Positions 1-8,503 are shown, numbered from the stretch's first letter. The stretch: 64,000 bases of DNA from Ruminococcus sp. (GCA_017478965.1 JAFVCV010000039.1:124001-188000); one strand, 5' to 3'. A program made the numbers and translations. Notes: generated by a model from the sequence alone, not told the origin.

Positions 1-9
1 AAGATAAAA

Positions 10-1050
10 ATGATCTACAAATGGCTATGCACCTATGTTATAAACGATATGAACGGCATCGGGGAGGTCACGGACAAGCTGCCGGCCAGATGGTCGCTGT
101 TCCTGGCCCTTATGCTCGCTTTCAGTTTCGGGGCGTCTTATCTGGCCCTCAGGTATCTGAAAGCCATCCTCCCCAAGGACCAGGGCAGGGAATTTGCGGT
201 CAACGGCGAACTGTCCCAGGGCAAGGCCAGGGGCTGCGGACTGCTGTTCATCACGACTTTTACCTTTGCGGCGGCCCTGTTCGTGCCGCTGACGGTGGAA
301 TATATCGTATACCTGGTCTGCATCTACGGCGCTATGCTTACGGGCTATTTTGACGACGCCGCCAAGGTCCCCTGGGGGAACCTTAAAAAGGGCCTTTTCG
401 ACCTTGCCATCTCAGTGGGCGTCGCTGTGGACTACTGGTACTTTAACGGCTCCGATGTGAAGGTGCCTCTGTTCGGCCTGAAGTTCCACATACCGGCGGT
501 CATTTTCATCGTGCTTGCCGGGGTGCTGGTCTGGACCTCTATAAACGTGACCAACTGTTCAGATGGCGTTGACGGCCTTTGCTGCACACAGGTCATGGTG
601 GTGCTGGTCTCTCTGGTCATAACGTCCGGTGTCCTTTCGGGGAATATGAGCAGCTCTTTTTTCAGTCTCATACCTCTGGTGATGCTTGCCACCCTGGCGG
701 CTTACCTCTGGTTCAACTGCTCCCCCAGCTCCATGCTGATGGGAGATGCCGGCTCAAGGGCCTTAGGCGTTCTGCTGGCGGTGCTGTTTCTTCTGAGCCG
801 GGCGCCGTTCAGCTTCATACCCCTGTGCCTGGTGCTGATACTTGACGGAGGGCTGAGCCTGCTGAAAGTCTCTTTCATAAGATTTCTCCACATGAAGGAT
901 TTCATGAAGAATATCCGCACGCCTATCCACGACCATGAGAGAAAGAACAAGGGCTGGTCTGACACTCAGGTGGTGCTAAGGTTCGTCATTATCCAGGCTG
1001 TCATCAGCCTTTGCTATATCGGCGCTGCAAACTGGGCGCTCATATACTGA
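10..1050 (+). CDS. MraY-like phospho-N-acetylmuramoyl-pentapeptide transferase family protein
   Basis: Polytopic membrane protein of 346 residues in the MraY/WecA superfamily, which moves a phospho-sugar from a UDP-sugar onto undecaprenyl phosphate. The family motifs are visible: GYFDD with Asp115/Asp116, NCSDGVDG around residue 185, MGDAGS with Asp246, and PIHDHER at about 305-311 followed by KGWSD. The last motif is closer to MraY (PIHHHFE..GW) than to WecA, but the middle His is Asp308. It opens an operon with a flippase-like protein and phospholipid genes rather than lying in a division/cell-wall cluster, so I call it a paralogue and not necessarily the essential MraY. Only nine bases precede the ATG, so the true start and any upstream operon member are out of view. 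Confidence 0.8.
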   Translation: MIYKWLCTYVINDMNGIGEVTDKLPARWSLFLALMLAFSFGASYLALRYLKAILPKDQGREFAVNGELSQGKARGCGLLFITTFTFAAALFVPLTVEYIVYLVCIYGAMLTGYFDDAAKVPWGNLKKGLFDLAISVGVAVDYWYFNGSDVKVPLFGLKFHIPAVIFIVLAGVLVWTSINVTNCSDGVDGLCCTQVMVVLVSLVITSGVLSGNMSSSFFSLIPLVMLATLAAYLWFNCSPSSMLMGDAGSRALGVLLAVLFLLSRAPFSFIPLCLVLILDGGLSLLKVSFIRFLHMKDFMKNIRTPIHDHERKNKGWSDTQVVLRFVIIQAVISLCYIGAANWALIY

Positions 1051-1053
1051 GTC

Positions 1054-2181
1054 TTGAATTGCTCTTTCAGACGGGAGGGGACTGAGATAAAGGGCATTAT
1101 AAAGAAATATTTCAAATATGTGCTTGATGTGGGCTTTATAGTGCTGGTGCTCTTCCTCACTTACCGCCTGCTTTTCAAGGGACAGGAGATCTCAGAGATA
1201 CTTAAAGACATTCGCCATGCGTCACCGGGCTGGATAGTATCCGGCGGTGCGGCAGTGTTCTTTTTCATAGCAGGCGAGTCCTGCATAATCTTCTATATGC
1301 TGAAAGTGTTCAGGCAGAAGATAAGGTTTTTGAGCTGTCTTAAATATTCCTTCATAGGATTTTTTTTCAGCTATATCACCCCTTCCTCCTCGGGAGGGCA
1401 GCCTGCGCAGATGTACTACATGAAAAAAGACGGTGTGAAGATAGGTTTCTCCACCCTGGTCATGCTGGTCATAACCATCGCTTATAAAGCGGTGCTGGTG
1501 CTGCTGGGCCTGGTCCTTTTCGTGGTGAGGAACGATACTGTGGCCGAGTACGGTGACGGGCTGGGGTTCCTGCTGCCCCTGGGGGCGGTGCTGAACGTTG
1601 CCTTCATCGGCATACTGGCCTTCGTGTTTTTCAGGCCTGCCTATGCAAGACGGGCGGGCATAAAGGTCGTAAATGCGCTCACAGGTCTGGTGATAAGGCC
1701 GGAGAACAATGAGAGATACGTGTCCAGAATAACCCGTATCTGCGATACCTATACCATGGGCGCCACCTACGTCAGGGAGAATATGCACACTGTTGCCGTG
1801 GTGTTCCTTATGACCGTGGTGCAGAGACTCTGGCTGTTCTCGGTGACATGGATAGTTTATAAAGCCTATGGCCTTTCGGGAGTGAGCTTTATAGATATCG
1901 TCACCATGCAGGTAATGATAGGCGTGGCGGTGGAGATGCTGCCGCTGCCGGGGGCTGCGGGCATAACCGAGGGGTGTTTTATACTGGCCTTTACTGACAT
2001 CTTCGGGGAGGAACTGATAAAGCCGGCTATGCTCATCAGCAGGGGGCTGACTTTCTATGCCGTGCTGATAGTGGGCGGCATAGTGACCATGATAGCCCAT
2101 ATCATGGTGATAAAGAGCGATAAGCAGATAAACGCTCCGGCAGACAAGGATACCGGGGGAAAAGAGGAGATAACGAAATGA
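1054..2181 (+). CDS. Lysylphosphatidylglycerol synthase TM-region / flippase-like (UPF0104) protein
   Basis: Integral membrane protein of about 365-375 residues with many hydrophobic helices and the family hallmark S-x-S-G-G-x-P motif near residues 110-117 (ITPSSSGGQPAQ), plus MLPLPGAAGITEG near residue 300. The family covers the transmembrane half of MprF and AglD-like flippases; members without the soluble domain are usually called lipid or glycolipid translocases. No soluble synthase domain is present. It lies 3 bp after the MraY-like gene, and pssA starts in its stop codon, so it is probably co-transcribed and acts on lipid or lipid-linked precursors (inference). Start is uncertain: TTG at 1054 has no ribosome site, whereas GGGAGGGG at 1073-1080 sits 6 bases before an in-frame ATA at 1087. 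Confidence 0.75.
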   Translation: MNCSFRREGTEIKGIIKKYFKYVLDVGFIVLVLFLTYRLLFKGQEISEILKDIRHASPGWIVSGGAAVFFFIAGESCIIFYMLKVFRQKIRFLSCLKYSFIGFFFSYITPSSSGGQPAQMYYMKKDGVKIGFSTLVMLVITIAYKAVLVLLGLVLFVVRNDTVAEYGDGLGFLLPLGAVLNVAFIGILAFVFFRPAYARRAGIKVVNALTGLVIRPENNERYVSRITRICDTYTMGATYVRENMHTVAVVFLMTVVQRLWLFSVTWIVYKAYGLSGVSFIDIVTMQVMIGVAVEMLPLPGAAGITEGCFILAFTDIFGEELIKPAMLISRGLTFYAVLIVGGIVTMIAHIMVIKSDKQINAPADKDTGGKEEITK

Positions 2182-2807
2182 TCGGCTTTTATAACTATTC
2201 AGTGATACTGACCTACGTGGGACTGCTCTCGTCGGTGTTCGGCATCACTCAGATATTCGAGGGCAACGAGAGCGCAGCATTTCTTTGCCTGGTGCTTTCG
2301 GGCATATGCGATCTGTTCGACGGAAAGATCGCCAGGAGCATGAAGAGCCGGACGGACCATGAGAAGGTCTTCGGCATACAGATAGACTCGCTGTGCGACC
2401 TGGTCTGCTTCGGGGTCTTTCCGGCGGTGATAGGGTATCATTATGAAACAGTCTACCCGGTAAGGCTCCTGTCGGCTATGATGATAGTCCTTGGCGCCGT
2501 CATCAGACTGGGGTATTTCAACGTCATGGAGGAGGAGAGACAGCGTTCCACCGCAGAGAACCGCAAGGAGTATGAGGGCCTGCCGGTGACTTCGGTGTGC
2601 ATGATACTGCCTCTTATATACATGGGAAGGCACAATCTTCCCCCGGCGGTCTACCCCTACGTTTTTCAGGGCTTTATGATGCTCATATCCATACTTTTCA
2701 TTCTGAAGATAAAGGTGAACAAGCCCACCAACAAGGGCCTTCTGGTGCTTTTCACCATCGGCGTGCTCATCTTCCTGGGGTATCTGAAGATGAACCATAT
2801 CATATAA
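2178..2807 (+). CDS. pssA: CDP-diacylglycerol--serine O-phosphatidyltransferase
   Basis: Membrane enzyme of 209 residues that condenses CDP-diacylglycerol with serine to phosphatidylserine. It carries the CDP-alcohol phosphatidyltransferase signature D-G-x2-A-R-x(n)-G-x3-D-x3-D: DLFDGKIAR near residues 46-54 and GIQIDSLCD further on. Length and multiple membrane helices fit the family. Its ATG overlaps the preceding TGA (ATGA), so it is translationally coupled. The next gene, a PS decarboxylase, uses its product, which makes the serine substrate assignment firmer than motif alone would. Confidence 0.88.
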   Translation: MIGFYNYSVILTYVGLLSSVFGITQIFEGNESAAFLCLVLSGICDLFDGKIARSMKSRTDHEKVFGIQIDSLCDLVCFGVFPAVIGYHYETVYPVRLLSAMMIVLGAVIRLGYFNVMEEERQRSTAENRKEYEGLPVTSVCMILPLIYMGRHNLPPAVYPYVFQGFMMLISILFILKIKVNKPTNKGLLVLFTIGVLIFLGYLKMNHII

Positions 2808-2835
2808 TGACACAGCAGCATAAGGAGGCTTTAAA

Positions 2836-3702
2836 ATGAGATACAGGGACAGACAGGGCCGTGAATACAGCGTTACCACCGGGCAGGACAAGCTTCTGGC
2901 AAAGGCCTATGAGTCATATTTCGGCAGGTCACTGCTGCAGATAGCTTCTCTGCCGGCGGTGTCAAAGCTCAGCCGGGCGGTCCTCGGAGGCAGGCTCAGC
3001 GCTGGGTTCGTAAAACAGTTCGCTGATGATAACGGCATAGATCTGTTCGACTATGAGCAAAGACATTTTGAAAGCTTTAACGACTTCTTCACCAGAAAGA
3101 TAAAGCCCGGCAGGAGGTACTTCCAGCCCGATGAAAGAACGCTGGTGTCGCCGTCGGACGGCAAGGTCAGCGCCTATGAGATAAGCGGTGGACTGACCTT
3201 CGTCATCAAGAATTCGGTCTACAGTATCGACAGCCTGCTGAGGGACAAAAAGCTGGCTGCAAAGTATGCCGGAGGATATGCCCTAGTCATCAGGCTCAGC
3301 GTTGACGATTATCACAGGTATATATACCCAGTCAGTGGTGTAAAGAGCCATGACAGGACCGTAAAGGGCTTTCTCAACACCGTCAACCCTGTGGCTAACC
3401 GGTATGTGGAGGTATATAAGGAGAACAGCCGAACCTACTGCATGATAAGGACTGAGCATCTCGGCGACCTTATCCAGATGGAAGTCGGGGCGCTGATGGT
3501 GGGGAGGATAAGCAATCTGACCCCCGGTAAGGCAAGGGTGAGACAGGGTGAGGAAAAGGGTATGTTCGAGTTCGGCGGCTCTACCATCGTCCTGCTGACA
3601 GAGAAGGATAAGGCGGTCCTGGACGGGGATCTGCTCAGAAACACCCGTGAGGGCTTCGAGACAAAGGTGAGACAGGGCGAGCATCTGGCAGCGGCCAGGT
3701 GA
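2836..3702 (+). CDS. psd: Phosphatidylserine decarboxylase proenzyme
   Basis: Pyruvoyl-dependent enzyme of 288 residues converting phosphatidylserine to phosphatidylethanolamine. The self-cleavage motif appears as FGGST with Ser249 as the predicted serine turned into the pyruvoyl group, so the proenzyme would split into beta (residues 1-248) and alpha chains. DDYHRY near residue 157 holds the conserved Asp-His region. This is the long type II form. An AAGGAGG ribosome site lies 8 bases before the ATG. With PssA it makes a complete PE branch, which many Clostridia lack. Confidence 0.9.
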   Translation: MRYRDRQGREYSVTTGQDKLLAKAYESYFGRSLLQIASLPAVSKLSRAVLGGRLSAGFVKQFADDNGIDLFDYEQRHFESFNDFFTRKIKPGRRYFQPDERTLVSPSDGKVSAYEISGGLTFVIKNSVYSIDSLLRDKKLAAKYAGGYALVIRLSVDDYHRYIYPVSGVKSHDRTVKGFLNTVNPVANRYVEVYKENSRTYCMIRTEHLGDLIQMEVGALMVGRISNLTPGKARVRQGEEKGMFEFGGSTIVLLTEKDKAVLDGDLLRNTREGFETKVRQGEHLAAAR

Positions 3703-3779
3703 TCGGCGAAATATATAAAAGTGTAAAGATCATGGGAGAAATATTGCAGCCTGCGGGCGGCAGAGAGGGTGAATAAAGC

Positions 3780-5750
3780 TTGGCTATACTTGACGTGGGA
3801 AAGGTGGACAAAGAGTTCTATTATGATGGCGATGACCTTGGGGCCGAGATAGTTGCTATGGAGGACGGGCGCAAAAAGACAGTTTTCAAGACCTGGTCAC
3901 CACTGGCCACAGGGGTCTACCTGAACCTTTATCTGGGCGGCAGGGGCGATAACAAGATGGAGACTCTGCCCATGCAGCAGCTTGATAAGGGCGTCTGGTA
4001 TGTGGAGCTTTTCCGCAACTGCGACGGGTATTTCTATACATATTCATATGAGTTCAATTATAAATGGCCCCGTAACGAGACTATCGACATCTATGCAAAG
4101 GCCTGCGGCGTGAACGGCGAAAGGGGCGCCGTGGTGGATATGAGGGATACGGACCCTCCGGGCTGGGATAAGGTGGAAAGGCCTAAGTGCGAGAATGCCT
4201 GTAAGGCCGTGGTCTATGAGTGCCATGTCAGAGATTTTTCCATTGACGAAAGCTCCGGCGTAAGGCCTGAATACCGGGGGAAGTTCAAGGGCATGACCCA
4301 GAGCAGGACCCGCTGCGGCAGGTCGGAGACCTGTCTTGACCACCTTAAAGAGCTGGGGATCACCCATGTGCATCTGCTGCCGGTGGCGGACTATGCAACT
4401 GTGGACGAGAGCAAGCCGGAGGTGCCTCAGTTCAACTGGGGATATGACCCCAAGAACTACAACTGCCTTGAAGGCTCGTATTCCACGGACCCGGAAGACC
4501 CTAAGTGCAGGATAAGAGAGTTCAAGGAGATGGTCATGACCCTGCATAAAAACGGCATAGGGGTCATCATGGATGTGGTCTATAACCATACCTACTACAC
4601 GGAGGAGTCCTCCTTTGAGAAGGCTTTTCCTAAATATTACCACCGGACCTGGAAGGACGGCAGTTTTTCCAACGGCTCCGGCTGCGGCAACGAGACGGCT
4701 TCCGATCACCTGATGTACAGGAAGTTCATGCTGGACTCTCTGAAGTTCTGGGCCACAGAGTATAAGATAGACGGCTTTCGTTTTGACCTGATGGCCCTGC
4801 ACGATATCGAGACAGTGAATATGATAAGGGACGAGCTTGACAGGATCGACCCTCAGCTGCTGATGTACGGCGAGGGCTGGACCGGGGGCGAGTCGCCCAT
4901 GCCGGCGGACAAGCTGGCCTATAAGTGGAACAGCTACGATTTTGGCAGGGTGGGGCTTTTCAACGACAATATCAGGGATTCCGTCAAGGGCGGGACCTTC
5001 AATCCCTACGACCTTGGCTACATAAGCGGCAACCGCAACACCGCATCTATCCTGCGAAGGGGCATAGTCGGGTCGGTGCCCCATTATCAGCTCAGGGACG
5101 CTAATGAAGCCTGCTGGGCCTTTGAGCCTACCCAGGCGGTGAACTACTGCGAGGCCCACGACAACAACACTCTCTGGGACAAGCTGAAGATCTCCAGCAG
5201 CAACCATTATTCTCCGGAGGACCTTATAAAAATGGACAGGCTGGCGGCGGCGATAGTCATACTTTCCCAGGGTATGCCTTTTTTGCAGCTGGGGCAGGAT
5301 TTTCTGAGGACCAAGCCAAGGCTGCTGAAAGAGGGCGAGACTCCTGACGAGACAAATATCTACAGCAGTGACAGCTACAATGCCCCGGACTTCACCAACT
5401 CCATAAAATGGGGCCGTAAGAACGACTATAGGTGCGTGTTCAACTATTACAAGGCTCTTATCAGACTGAGGAAGGAGAGCGGGCTGTTCTCCATGAGCAG
5501 CAAGGAGCAGGTGGAAAAGCATCTGCAATTTCTGGACAACGGCGACTGGAACTTCATCGTGTGGAAGCTGGAGGACGAAAAGGAGTGCTATGTGGTCGCC
5601 CTTAACCCCTACAGCGAGGAAAGGTATCTGAACCTGCCCTGGGGGATATTTTACAGAAGGCTGGACGAATTCGGATATGTGGACGAGAACGGCTGTCAGG
5701 GCTACGTAAGGTGCGCTCCCATGTCTGCCACGGTCTTCAAGAGAAGGTAA
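3780..5750 (+). CDS. pulA: Type I pullulanase-like GH13 alpha-glucan debranching enzyme
   Basis: Glycoside hydrolase of 656 residues that should cleave alpha-1,6 links in pullulan or glycogen-type glucans. An N-terminal CBM48-like beta-sandwich (about 25-110) precedes a GH13 barrel. Visible are the pullulanase motif FNWGYDPKNYN, region I MDVVYNHT, nucleophile Asp336 (DGFRFDL), acid/base Glu365 (MYGEGW) and third carboxylate Asp461 (CEAHDNNT). No signal peptide is seen, so it acts in the cytoplasm on imported oligosaccharides or stored glycogen. Start is TTG at 3780 behind AGAGAGGG. It follows psd by 77 bp and may be the last gene of the operon. The substrate (pullulan versus glycogen) is inference. 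Confidence 0.88.
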   Translation: MAILDVGKVDKEFYYDGDDLGAEIVAMEDGRKKTVFKTWSPLATGVYLNLYLGGRGDNKMETLPMQQLDKGVWYVELFRNCDGYFYTYSYEFNYKWPRNETIDIYAKACGVNGERGAVVDMRDTDPPGWDKVERPKCENACKAVVYECHVRDFSIDESSGVRPEYRGKFKGMTQSRTRCGRSETCLDHLKELGITHVHLLPVADYATVDESKPEVPQFNWGYDPKNYNCLEGSYSTDPEDPKCRIREFKEMVMTLHKNGIGVIMDVVYNHTYYTEESSFEKAFPKYYHRTWKDGSFSNGSGCGNETASDHLMYRKFMLDSLKFWATEYKIDGFRFDLMALHDIETVNMIRDELDRIDPQLLMYGEGWTGGESPMPADKLAYKWNSYDFGRVGLFNDNIRDSVKGGTFNPYDLGYISGNRNTASILRRGIVGSVPHYQLRDANEACWAFEPTQAVNYCEAHDNNTLWDKLKISSSNHYSPEDLIKMDRLAAAIVILSQGMPFLQLGQDFLRTKPRLLKEGETPDETNIYSSDSYNAPDFTNSIKWGRKNDYRCVFNYYKALIRLRKESGLFSMSSKEQVEKHLQFLDNGDWNFIVWKLEDEKECYVVALNPYSEERYLNLPWGIFYRRLDEFGYVDENGCQGYVRCAPMSATVFKRR

Positions 5751-5766
5751 AAGACAGTGCTTTAAA

Positions 5767-5787
5767 CAGCCCCCGGCCCGGGGGCTG
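5767..5787 (+). terminator. GC-rich hairpin after pullulanase gene
   Basis: Eight-pair stem CAGCCCCC / GGGGGCTG with a 5-base loop, 17 bases after the stop codon. It lacks a T-run, so it is a weak or atypical terminator, or an mRNA-end stabiliser. Confidence 0.45.
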
Positions 5788-5822
5788 AAATTGTCAGATA
5801 TCACAAAAATCTGCCGCCCTGC

Positions 5823-5851
5823 TTGACAGGTCAGCCAAAAGGTGATATAAT
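5823..5851 (+). promoter_or_regulatory. Consensus sigma-A promoter of tRNA-Pro
   Basis: TTGACA at 5823-5828 and TATAAT at 5846-5851 with a 17-base spacer: a perfect match, 23 bases before the tRNA. Confidence 0.92.
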
Positions 5852-5874
5852 ATAGTGGTTGTGAAGAACAACAT

Positions 5875-5948
5875 CGAGGCGTAACTCAGTTTGGTAGAGT
5901 GCTTGGTTTGGGACCAAGATGCCGCAGGTTCAAGTCCTGTCGCCTCGA
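5875..5948 (+). tRNA. tRNA-Pro (TGG)
   Basis: Full cloverleaf: acceptor CGAGGCG (5875-5881) pairs with CGCCTCG (5941-5947), the D arm has GGTAGAG-like sequence, anticodon stem CTTGG/CCAAG holds the loop TTTGGGA with anticodon TGG, and the T loop is TTCAAGT. Discriminator A at 5948. CCA is not encoded. Confidence 0.95.
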
Positions 5949-6092
5949 CTTCTGAGGCCTGAGGGCCGTATCCGCCTGCTATCGGTTTGATGTGCAGGGC
6001 GGTTTAGTTTGACGGCGGCTTTTGTTTTTTTTCGCCGCTGATGTTGCCGATGCGGCAAAAAATGAATAAAATGAAAACAATCAAAAAAATAC

Positions 6093-6121
6093 TTGACAAT
6101 CAGAGACTGTTGTGATATAAT
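6093..6121 (+). promoter_or_regulatory. Consensus sigma-A promoter of the tRNA-Thr/tRNA-Tyr unit
   Basis: TTGACA at 6093-6098, 17-base spacer, TATAAT at 6116-6121. The two tRNAs behind it share one terminator, so they form one transcript. Confidence 0.92.
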
Positions 6122-6207
6122 AAATAAGTCGTCAGGAAGATGACACGAAGATTTCTCGGTTTTAAAAAATGAATTATAGAGCCGTGTAACGGTTCGGCAG
6201 AGCATTT

Positions 6208-6283
6208 GCTGGTGTAGCACAGTTGGTAGTGCAGCTGATTTGTAATCAGCAGGTCGGGGGTTCGAGTCCGTCCACCAGCTCCA
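6208..6283 (+). tRNA. tRNA-Thr (TGT)
   Basis: Acceptor GCTGGTG pairs with CACCAGC, anticodon stem GCTGA/TCAGC holds the loop TTTGTAA with anticodon TGT, and the T loop is TTCGAGT. Discriminator T and encoded CCA at 6281-6283. One G-G mismatch occurs in the middle of the T stem. Confidence 0.95.
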
Positions 6284-6317
6284 GAATTCATTCGGGAAAT
6301 ATTTCGGGTGAATTTAT

Positions 6318-6402
6318 GGGAGAATTCCCGAGCGGCCAAAGGGGGCAGACTGTAAATCTGTTGTCTTCGACTTCGATGGTTCGAATCCATCTTCTCCCAC
6401 CA
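6318..6402 (+). tRNA. tRNA-Tyr (GTA)
   Basis: Type II tRNA with a long variable arm. Acceptor GGGAGAA pairs with TTCTCCC, anticodon loop CTGTAAA gives GTA, the T loop is TTCGAAT, and CCA is encoded at 6400-6402. It lies 34 bases after tRNA-Thr. Confidence 0.95.
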
Positions 6403-6408
6403 GAAACG

Positions 6409-6438
6409 CCCCGCAGTGAAAGCTGCGGGGTTTTGTTA
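6409..6438 (+). terminator. Terminator of the tRNA-Thr/Tyr unit
   Basis: Stem CCCCGCAG / CTGCGGGG with loop TGAAAG, followed by TTTTGTTATT. Confidence 0.9.
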
Positions 6439-6466
6439 TTGTGATAATATCCCTATGGAGCCGTAT

Positions 6467-6497
6467 CCTCCGCACTTGCAGTGCGGGGGATCTTTTT
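6467..6497 (+). terminator. Second hairpin terminator downstream of the tRNAs
   Basis: Ten-pair stem (6467-6476 with 6480-6489, one T-G pair, 3-base loop), then ATCTTTTTAT. With the hairpin at 6409 it makes a tandem terminator. Confidence 0.75.
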
Positions 6498-6559
6498 ATG
6501 CCTTTCTCACCGTCTCAGGGAGCGATGCGGTCTTTCGGACCGCAGTTTTTTCCTGTATG

Positions 6560-6588
6560 TTGCAAATCCGGTCAAGACGTGATATGAT
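6560..6588 (+). promoter_or_regulatory. Putative promoter of the sigma-factor gene
   Basis: TTGCAA at 6560-6565, 17-base spacer, TATGAT at 6583-6588. It would give a leader of about 170 nt; no hairpin or known riboswitch was recognised in it. Confidence 0.55.
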
Positions 6589-6766
6589 ATTTTTAAACAC
6601 ATTGTTAAATCCGCCGGTCCATTCCTGTAAAAACATTATTGTTCATTATCGGCGTGATGTTGTTAACAGTAATTTTATTTTCTGCATTATCACAGATCTG
6701 TGCCTGCGGCCGTTTTTATTAATGACCGGGTATTTCTGATGCAGATGACTATTGGAGTTGATATAT

Positions 6767-7303
6767 ATGCTGTACATATGTCTGGCGTTATTGGCTGACA
6801 GTTCTGACGAGGAGTCGTTTACTGAGCTGTACAAGAATTACAGAGAGAAAGTATATAAGATAGCGTTTAGAGTTCTGAGAAACGAACAGCTTGCCGAGGA
6901 CGCAGCCTCTGAGGCCTTCATTCGTCTGGCGAAGAATTACGATAAGATCAGGTCGCTGGAGCCTCCTCAGCTTGAATATTACGTGATCTTAGCAAGCAGG
7001 AGCAGCGCTTTGGACATGATGAGGAAGGAGATGAAATATATGGGAAATACGGAATATAATGACGAGCTGATGCTGGACAACAAGAGTATCGAGGACTACG
7101 ACCAGTTCTATCTGAAAGAATGTATAAAAAAGCTCAGCTTTCAGGACAAGGAGATACTGTACCTCAAATTCAACTGTGAACTGGACTACAGTGCTATATC
7201 AAACTACAAGGGCATCACCGCTGCAGCCGCCAGGAAAAGGCTCCAATATGCGAAGGAGCATCTGAGGAAACTGCTTGAAAACGGAGGCGAAAGCTATGAA
7301 TGA
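6767..7303 (+). CDS. ECF-like RNA polymerase sigma-70 family factor
   Basis: Small sigma factor of 178 residues. Region 2 spans about 14-75 (ELYKNYREKVYKIAFRVL, then the DAASEAFIRL core-binding helix). Region 4 spans about 115-170, with a helix-turn-helix around DYSAISNYKGITAAAARKRL. ATG at 6767 is preferred because GGAG lies 9 bases upstream; the frame could begin at TTG 6752. The next gene starts inside its last codons and encodes a one-helix membrane protein, the usual sigma/anti-sigma arrangement. Targets are unknown. Confidence 0.82.
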   Translation: MLYICLALLADSSDEESFTELYKNYREKVYKIAFRVLRNEQLAEDAASEAFIRLAKNYDKIRSLEPPQLEYYVILASRSSALDMMRKEMKYMGNTEYNDELMLDNKSIEDYDQFYLKECIKKLSFQDKEILYLKFNCELDYSAISNYKGITAAAARKRLQYAKEHLRKLLENGGESYE

Positions 7304-7979
7304 TTACAGTATCCTGAAAAATGCCCTTGGCGAGGTCTTTGAGAAGGAACTTGATAGTTTTGCCAAAGAGGCCTATTCATTGCCCGACCATGTTTTTTCT
7401 GAGAAATTCAACAAGAAAATGGACAGGCTGATAAAGCGCCGTTCAAGATCGTACTACAAGTTCATAAATACCGCAGGAAAGAGAGCGGCCTGCATAGCGG
7501 CCGTAATAATCATTGCGTCTATGAGCCTGCTGACAGTCAGGGCTGTCCGTGAAACAGTTTACAGATTTCTTGTCGGGATATTCGGCGACCATACCGAAGT
7601 GGCCGTGGAGAGCGACATGGGAGATCACCCTAAAACTATCGAAACGGAGTATTATCTCGACGGTCTGCCGGAGGGATTTGAGCTGGTGGAGCACAGTTTT
7701 AGGGAACTCAGGTGTTTTACTATGTTTGTTAAAGGCGATGAATTCGTAATTTTTGAGCAGCATACGGCTGACCAGTATCAATTTGTTTTTGATAATGAAC
7801 ATTCTGAGTATTATGAAGTCCCTGTCGATGAAGATATCATCTTTTTTATTCGTTATGATATGAAAGATAATTCTTATTCTGTAATATGGGAAAATGAAGA
7901 ATATGTTTTTAAAGTACACAGCAATATAGATAAAAATGAGGTGATAGAACTGTGCAAGAGCACGAAAATAAAAGAATAA
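7296..7979 (+). CDS. Single-pass membrane protein with DUF4367-like C-terminus, putative anti-sigma factor
   Basis: Protein of 227 residues: a charged cytoplasmic N-terminus (1-65), one membrane helix at about 67-86 (ACIAAVIIIASMSLLTV), and an extracytoplasmic domain whose pattern (ETEYYLDGLPEGFELVE, later VIWENEEYVFKV) resembles DUF4367. The ATG at 7296 overlaps the sigma gene's stop by 8 bases and has GGAGG 8 bases upstream. The role as sigma regulator comes from gene order. No zinc-binding anti-sigma motif (H-x3-C-x2-C) is present. The last 250 bases are clearly AT-richer than the surrounding genes. Confidence 0.65.
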   Translation: MNDYSILKNALGEVFEKELDSFAKEAYSLPDHVFSEKFNKKMDRLIKRRSRSYYKFINTAGKRAACIAAVIIIASMSLLTVRAVRETVYRFLVGIFGDHTEVAVESDMGDHPKTIETEYYLDGLPEGFELVEHSFRELRCFTMFVKGDEFVIFEQHTADQYQFVFDNEHSEYYEVPVDEDIIFFIRYDMKDNSYSVIWENEEYVFKVHSNIDKNEVIELCKSTKIKE

Positions 7980-8068
7980 TATCACAAATCGGCTGAATAA
8001 GTCGTTATGACTGGCAGGTAAGGAGAAGATCTTTGCCTGTCAGTTTTTTTGAAAGGGGGGGAATGATA

Positions 8069-8494
8069 ATGCTGCGTAAAGTCTTCTCACTCGTTTCGGC
8101 TCTGGCGCTCATCGCCACCATGAGTTTTTCTGTTTCTGCTAATGAATTTGATACTATTATTGACGACGGACCTATCATAGAGGAATACTCATACACGAGC
8201 TCAGCGACTATCGGCTTTGGAATCGTAAATAAGCAAGCTACCTGCGACTGCTCTCTTATTGGCTATTCCGGCACTACAACGAAGATAACCGTTACCCAGA
8301 CGCTGCAAAGGAAGGACGGCAATAGCTGGTATGATGTTACAAGCTGGAGCGACACATTCTACAACTGGTACTGCAATTTCGCTAACACAACTACACTGCC
8401 CAGCGGTACATATCGGCATAAAACTGTCTTTAAAGTCTACAGCGGTTCATCTTATGAGACCATAACGTTGTACAGTGTTGAAGACTCGTGCTGA
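8069..8494 (+). CDS. Small secreted protein of unknown function
   Basis: Exported protein of 141 residues with a signal peptide (positive MLRK start, hydrophobic 5-18, cleavage near SVSA) and a mature part rich in alternating beta-strand residues and aromatics (ITVTQTLQRKDGNSWYDV). That pattern is like the small DUF6147-type secreted proteins of Clostridia, but I am not certain of the family. It ends in Cys. ATG 8069 is chosen because a run of G (8054-8060) sits 8 bases upstream; ATG 8063 would be too close. It follows the sigma/anti-sigma pair with no promoter seen, so it may be their target or co-transcribed. Confidence 0.6.
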   Translation: MLRKVFSLVSALALIATMSFSVSANEFDTIIDDGPIIEEYSYTSSATIGFGIVNKQATCDCSLIGYSGTTTKITVTQTLQRKDGNSWYDVTSWSDTFYNWYCNFANTTTLPSGTYRHKTVFKVYSGSSYETITLYSVEDSC

Positions 8495-8503
8495 GACTTA
8501 CCC

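Noticed and set aside
1222-2100. A 292-codon minus-strand frame opposite the flippase-like gene
   Set aside because: His/Gln-rich nonsense composition and no ribosome site; shadow of a membrane-protein gene.
4044-5804. A 586-codon minus-strand open frame opposite the pullulanase
   Set aside because: It is a shadow of the GC-rich GH13 gene; the plus-strand frame has all catalytic motifs.
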